NCBI GenBank assembly: GCA_016794525.1
Contig: JAEUJY010000052.1
Coordinates: 1-64,000 of the forward strand
Length of the DNA: 64,000 bases
Reading direction: 5' to 3'
Source: Myxococcales bacterium
Lineage (GTDB): Bacteria; Myxococcota_A; Polyangia; Haliangiales; Haliangiaceae
Shown: positions 62,201-64,000 of the stretch, piece by piece
How positions within the stretch are numbered: the stretch's first letter is position 1
How the letters are laid out: every line of letters begins with the position of its first letter
Notes under the pieces: model-generated
What the model saw: only the letters and a program-made list of their open reading frames with translations
The model's database searches: none
Told to the model about the DNA's origin: nothing
Made by a program: the position numbers and the translations under genes

Positions 62201-62317
62201 ATCGTCATGATCGGCGGCCTGATCACGTCGACCTTGTTCACGCTGCTCGCGCTGCCGACCTTCTACGAGTTCGTCCACGACCTCGGCGTGCGCTGGCGGG
62301 CCCGGCGCGCCGGCTGA
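59213..62317 (+). CDS. Heavy-metal RND efflux permease (CusA/CzcA family)
   Basis: Inner-membrane proton-driven pump of 1034 residues with 12 transmembrane helices and two large periplasmic loops. Family signatures include LPRDVFPDLSAPVFNVI and MPELDEGAVLMQTSLPAEAS. Helix 4, GLAIAVGLLVDAAIIVAENV, has a single acidic residue Asp410, where CzcA has two (D-x5-D). The single-Asp form resembles CusA-type Cu(I)/Ag(I) pumps more than divalent-cation CzcA, but specificity remains a prediction. Last gene of the coupled operon. Confidence 0.93.
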   Translation: MTTTSRGSLIDRVVLACFGAPLIAVLLTLAGAALGATWLRELPRDVFPDLSAPVFNVIAQNPAMAAEELELRVAIPIETALAGLPDVRRVRSTSTAGVAQVTIEFEPDVAYERARQRVAERLGQVALPPGTGAPVLSSLSGRLNEIFEFTIEADPGTADLMTLRDLAEHEIKNRLLAVPGVAAVERLGGYLREFQIQIDPDRMAARGVTLAELVHAAEGTSATAAGGFVTQGPMEWTVHADARAHGVADIAATVVAMRGRTPVLLGDVADVREGPAVRRGLAHRLAGEVVSCRVVRQFGADTVAVADGVRRALAELQPGLPPGVRVRVVYDQSQLVRSALGGVGRAVLIGAGLVVLVLFGLLGNLRAALLVTLTLPLSLALAGVFLRLAGIGLNTMTLGGLAIAVGLLVDAAIIVAENVVHRLSAHPAADRRERALAAVLEVGRPIAFATAIVVAVFVPLFAMTGIEGRMYAPLAGAVIAAMLASLVLALALVPVLAAAVLRPRRPDRPEDVALIRAIKRGYRPLLDGALRHAGWVRLGTLAVTVPALWLATQLGSDFMPELDEGAVLMQTSLPAEASLDEVDRLNHRVEDVLRAFPEVEDVVRRTGRGEHTEDPMPHTLSDVLIVLRPDRARSTAALEAAMREAVEPIPGLSASFTTPLGMRIDEGLGGTPADLAVRIFGPDLATLGELAERAAAIMGRVDGVADVRAERPTGLPQLRVDVDRAAAARVGLTPGDVTDAVAIGLAGRVVGEVAVGQRRFDLVVRLAEDHRKDGAALNGLLVDGHDQSRIPLGKLARIEPGFGPGTIKREAGSRRVAVEASVAGRDLGSTAAAVRAALARELELPPGYFVDVGGKVETQARAQRALVIAIAIAVLAVFVLLYLAVRTLAETLVILATLPDAFVGGIVALWLAGETWSVSALVGLIGLFGIAVQNGLVLVAQTRDLCAEGRPFAVALREACLGRVRPKIMTAATAILGLMPLLVLRLHGTELERPLAIVMIGGLITSTLFTLLALPTFYEFVHDLGVRWRARRAG

Positions 62318-62340
62318 CCACCGCGCGGGCCGACGACGAC

Positions 62341-62406
62341 CGTGCGCGCCCGCGTTTCGGGTGGGGGCCCCACGTGTCGTGGGGGAGGGTCTTTGCGAAA
62401 GACCCT
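62341..62406 (-). repeat. Double-hairpin 3' element, diverged minus-strand copy
   Basis: Read on the minus strand, hairpin 1 (62406-62386) is a 9-bp stem AGGGTCTTT/AAAGACCCT around CGC and overlaps the TAG stop of the TPR gene. Hairpin 2 (62384-62368) is a 7-bp stem CCCCACG with loop ACA. The tail ACCCGAAACGCGGGC is a variant of the ACGCGAGA box. The stems are fully paired despite sequences unlike the other copies. Confidence 0.7.
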
Positions 62407-63223
62407 AAAAGGAAAACAGCGTCGGGCCGCTCGACATGCGCGGCGCGCCCTCGGGCAGCGGCAGCATGCGGCCGGTCTGCGCGTTGTTGTTCGAGCTGTC
62501 GTCGGCGAGGACGATCAGCACGTAGACGCCGACCGCGGCGAGCACCCAGAACACCGGGCTCTTGTAGAACGGGCGGCTCGACTTCTTGGGCGCGTCGCCG
62601 GTGGGGCCCGGCGCGGTGGCCGAGGTGCCGTCGGGCGTCGGGGCCGGCGTGCCGGCGCCGCTGGGCGGCGGCAGCGGCTGCGCGCCGCGCATCGCGTTCA
62701 GGTCGACCATCGCGACGCGATCGAGATCGGGGTCGCCGGTGGCGGCGGGCGGCTGCGGGATCGGCTGCGACGCGGCGGCGGCCTGCTCGGCGGCGCGGCG
62801 GGCGGCCTCGGCGGCGGCGGCTTGCTCGGCGGCCTGGCGCGCCGCCTCGGCGGCGGCGGCGCTGGCGGCGTCGGCGGCCGGCTTCAGCTTGGCGATCGAG
62901 GCCTCGACGTCGGCGCGGTTGGCGGCGTTGGGCGAGCGGTCGAGGTACGCGCGGTAGGCGGCGATCGCGCCGGCGGCGTCGCCCTTGCGGTCGAGCGCGA
63001 GCCCGATGTTGTAGTCGTTCATCGGCGACGGCGCGAGCTGCTCGGCGGCGCGGAACTCGGCGACGGCCTCGTCGTACTGCGCGGCGTTGTACTTGGCGAC
63101 GCCCGCCTGGTAGTGGGCGCGGGCCTCGACCCGCGGATCGGGCTGGGCGATCGCGACGGTGGCGCCGAACAGCGCGACGATCAGGGTGAGCAACAGCAGC
63201 AGGCGGGGACGGCTGGGGAGCAT
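62405..63223 (-). CDS. Exported TPR protein with C-terminal transmembrane helix
   Basis: Protein of 272 residues. Signal peptide (LLLLLTLIVALFGATVAIAQ), then TPR units at about 30-115 (RAHYQAGVAKYNAAQYDEAV, NDYNIGLALDRKGDAAGAIA). An Ala/Glu/Arg coiled coil, a Pro/Ala linker and one transmembrane helix (about 222-242, PVFWVLAAVGVYVLIVLAD) precede the C-terminus. The TPR part and layout resemble the protein at 2215, a recurring myxobacterial type. The stop TAG forms part of the adjoining 3' element. Confidence 0.82.
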   Translation of the reverse strand: MLPSRPRLLLLLTLIVALFGATVAIAQPDPRVEARAHYQAGVAKYNAAQYDEAVAEFRAAEQLAPSPMNDYNIGLALDRKGDAAGAIAAYRAYLDRSPNAANRADVEASIAKLKPAADAASAAAAEAARQAAEQAAAAEAARRAAEQAAAASQPIPQPPAATGDPDLDRVAMVDLNAMRGAQPLPPPSGAGTPAPTPDGTSATAPGPTGDAPKKSSRPFYKSPVFWVLAAVGVYVLIVLADDSSNNNAQTGRMLPLPEGAPRMSSGPTLFSF

Positions 63224-63316
63224 GACGGACCTCGTGGGGGGCAGAGGGACAGCCCCGTCATCGTGCCAGATCCGAGTCGACGACCGCGCACGGTCGCCGC
63301 CCCGGTGTGATCAGCA

Positions 63317-64000
63317 TTACCCCATGCAGGCGTCGGTCATCGCGTACTTGGGGTCGGTGCAGTCGACCTTGGGCGGGCGCGTGCCCTCCTTGGCCTCGAG
63401 CTTGACCTTGACCTCTTCGGACAGGCCGTCGACCGTGACGGTCTTGTCCTTGTAGCCCTTGGCCTTGACGGTGACCTCGCGCGGCGTGCCGGGCGTGATC
63501 TTGACGTTCTTCGGCGCCTTGCCGACCTCCTGCCCGTCGACGTAGACGATCGCGCCCTTGGCGTTGGACGACACCAGCACGACCACGTCGTTGCCCGGCT
63601 CCTCGCCGCCGGCGTCGACGTCGCCCGGGGGCGCCGCGGTGGCCGCGTCGACGTCCTCGGTCGCGACCAGCGCGCCGGCGTCGATGTCGTCGACGGGCGC
63701 GCCGGTGCTGCGAGCGTCGATCGTGGCCGGCGGCTCGACCGTGCCGCCGGCGCCCGCGTCGACGGCGTTGACCGCCACGCCGCCGCTGGCGTCGATGACG
63801 GCGGCCTGATCGGTGCCGGTGCCGCCGCCCTCGCCGTCCTTCTTGCCGCCGCCGCCGAGCACCAGCGCCGCGGCGACGCCGCCGCCGACCAGCACCATGA
63901 TCAGCAGCGCGATGAGCAGGCCCTTGCCGCCCTTCTTGGGGCTGGCGCCAGCCTCGGACATCGCGAACGCCGACGAGTCGGGGTTGAAGTACGGCGCACT
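63317..64000 (-). CDS. PEGA-domain membrane protein, probably truncated by the window edge
   Basis: From ATG 63961 the frame gives 214 residues: a transmembrane helix (GLLIALLIMVLVGGGVAAAL), a Gly/Asp linker with repeated IDA/VDAG phrases, then a PEGA domain (GAIVYVDGQEVGKAPKNVKI, PREVTVKAKGYKD) and a short Cys pair at the C-terminus. The frame stays open to position 64000 (APYFNPDSSAFA before the Met) with coding-like composition. It may therefore be the tail of a longer protein, for example a Ser/Thr kinase with C-terminal PEGA. PEGA domains are surface, cell-wall-contact modules. Confidence 0.75.
   Translation of the reverse strand, partial: SAPYFNPDSSAFAMSEAGASPKKGGKGLLIALLIMVLVGGGVAAALVLGGGGKKDGEGGGTGTDQAAVIDASGGVAVNAVDAGAGGTVEPPATIDARSTGAPVDDIDAGALVATEDVDAATAAPPGDVDAGGEEPGNDVVVLVSSNAKGAIVYVDGQEVGKAPKNVKITPGTPREVTVKAKGYKDKTVTVDGLSEEVKVKLEAKEGTRPPKVDCTDPKYAMTDACMG

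Noticed and set aside
58910-62278. Long minus-strand frame opposite the RND permease
   Set aside because: A composition shadow rich in Gln/Arg/His; the plus-strand permease has unmistakable family motifs.

Overview
This 64 kb window is very GC-rich (clearly above 70% by eye). It is densely packed with genes on both strands, many of them joined by ATGA, GTGA or TGATG stop/start overlaps. The gene content suggests a large-genome predatory or social deltaproteobacterium of the Myxococcota, probably near Kofleriaceae/Haliangium. The signs are a pilB-pilT-pilC-pilS type IV pilus cluster, an MglA-type GTPase, a Ser/Thr kinase, a PEGA protein, many lipoproteins with Ala/Pro or 'IDA' linkers, and SpoIVB-S55 and beta-propeller secreted proteins. 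No rRNA, tRNA, CRISPR array, phage, transposase or insertion sequence was seen.

Layout. 1-4.3 kb: hexamer array, a small MshEN-like protein, and three envelope proteins (coiled-coil/Pro-rich, TPR/Gly-rich, lipoprotein). 4.3-10.9 kb: a small protein, then the pilus motor genes pilB, pilT, pilC and a PilS-like kinase, followed by a double zinc-finger protein with a ClpX-type domain. pilR and pilA are not present. 10.9-17.7 kb: TPR membrane protein, MiaB, an ORF that runs through its expected stop, TerB-like protein plus lipase, an OPA-type transporter and a YXWGXW-repeat protein. 17.8-26.3 kb: a coupled sirtuin/pseudo-oxygenase/oxygenase trio, an S9 peptidase, class III alcohol dehydrogenase, a lipoprotein, a Ser/Thr kinase and a metallo-beta-lactamase-fold enzyme. 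26.3-35.7 kb: LysE exporter, a coupled pair of amidohydrolases (the second without metal ligands), then a six-gene coupled operon of S2P protease, zinc-ribbon protein, MglA-like GTPase, histidine kinase and two CorC-like proteins. 35.7-46.6 kb: beta-barrel-like proteins, two tandem metallo-beta-lactamase-fold hydrolases, EEP phosphatase, ketopantoate reductase, Cys-rich and M28 lipoproteins, an XdhC/MocA-like pair and a REC-PilZ-STAS-zinc fusion. 46.7-55.7 kb: HAD phosphatase, AlpA-like HTH, S55 protease plus propeller pair, response regulator, propeller lipoprotein, zinc alcohol dehydrogenase. 55.8-64 kb: J-domain-like protein, hexamer arrays, a CusCBA/CzcCBA-type metal efflux operon, TPR protein and a PEGA protein cut by the window edge.

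The most unusual feature is a dispersed intergenic element found directly 3' of stop codons and oriented with the upstream gene. Full copies have two abutting hairpins with compensatory stem changes, a first loop of TCGC or TCGA, and a conserved ACGCGAGA tail. Six well-formed copies were found, plus one diverged, one hairpin-less and one minimal form. Other items worth a second look are an S55 protease whose motif order is permuted relative to SpoIVB, two active/degenerate enzyme pairs encoded by overlapping genes, and a 13-bp sequence shared by two palindrome-bearing upstream regions.
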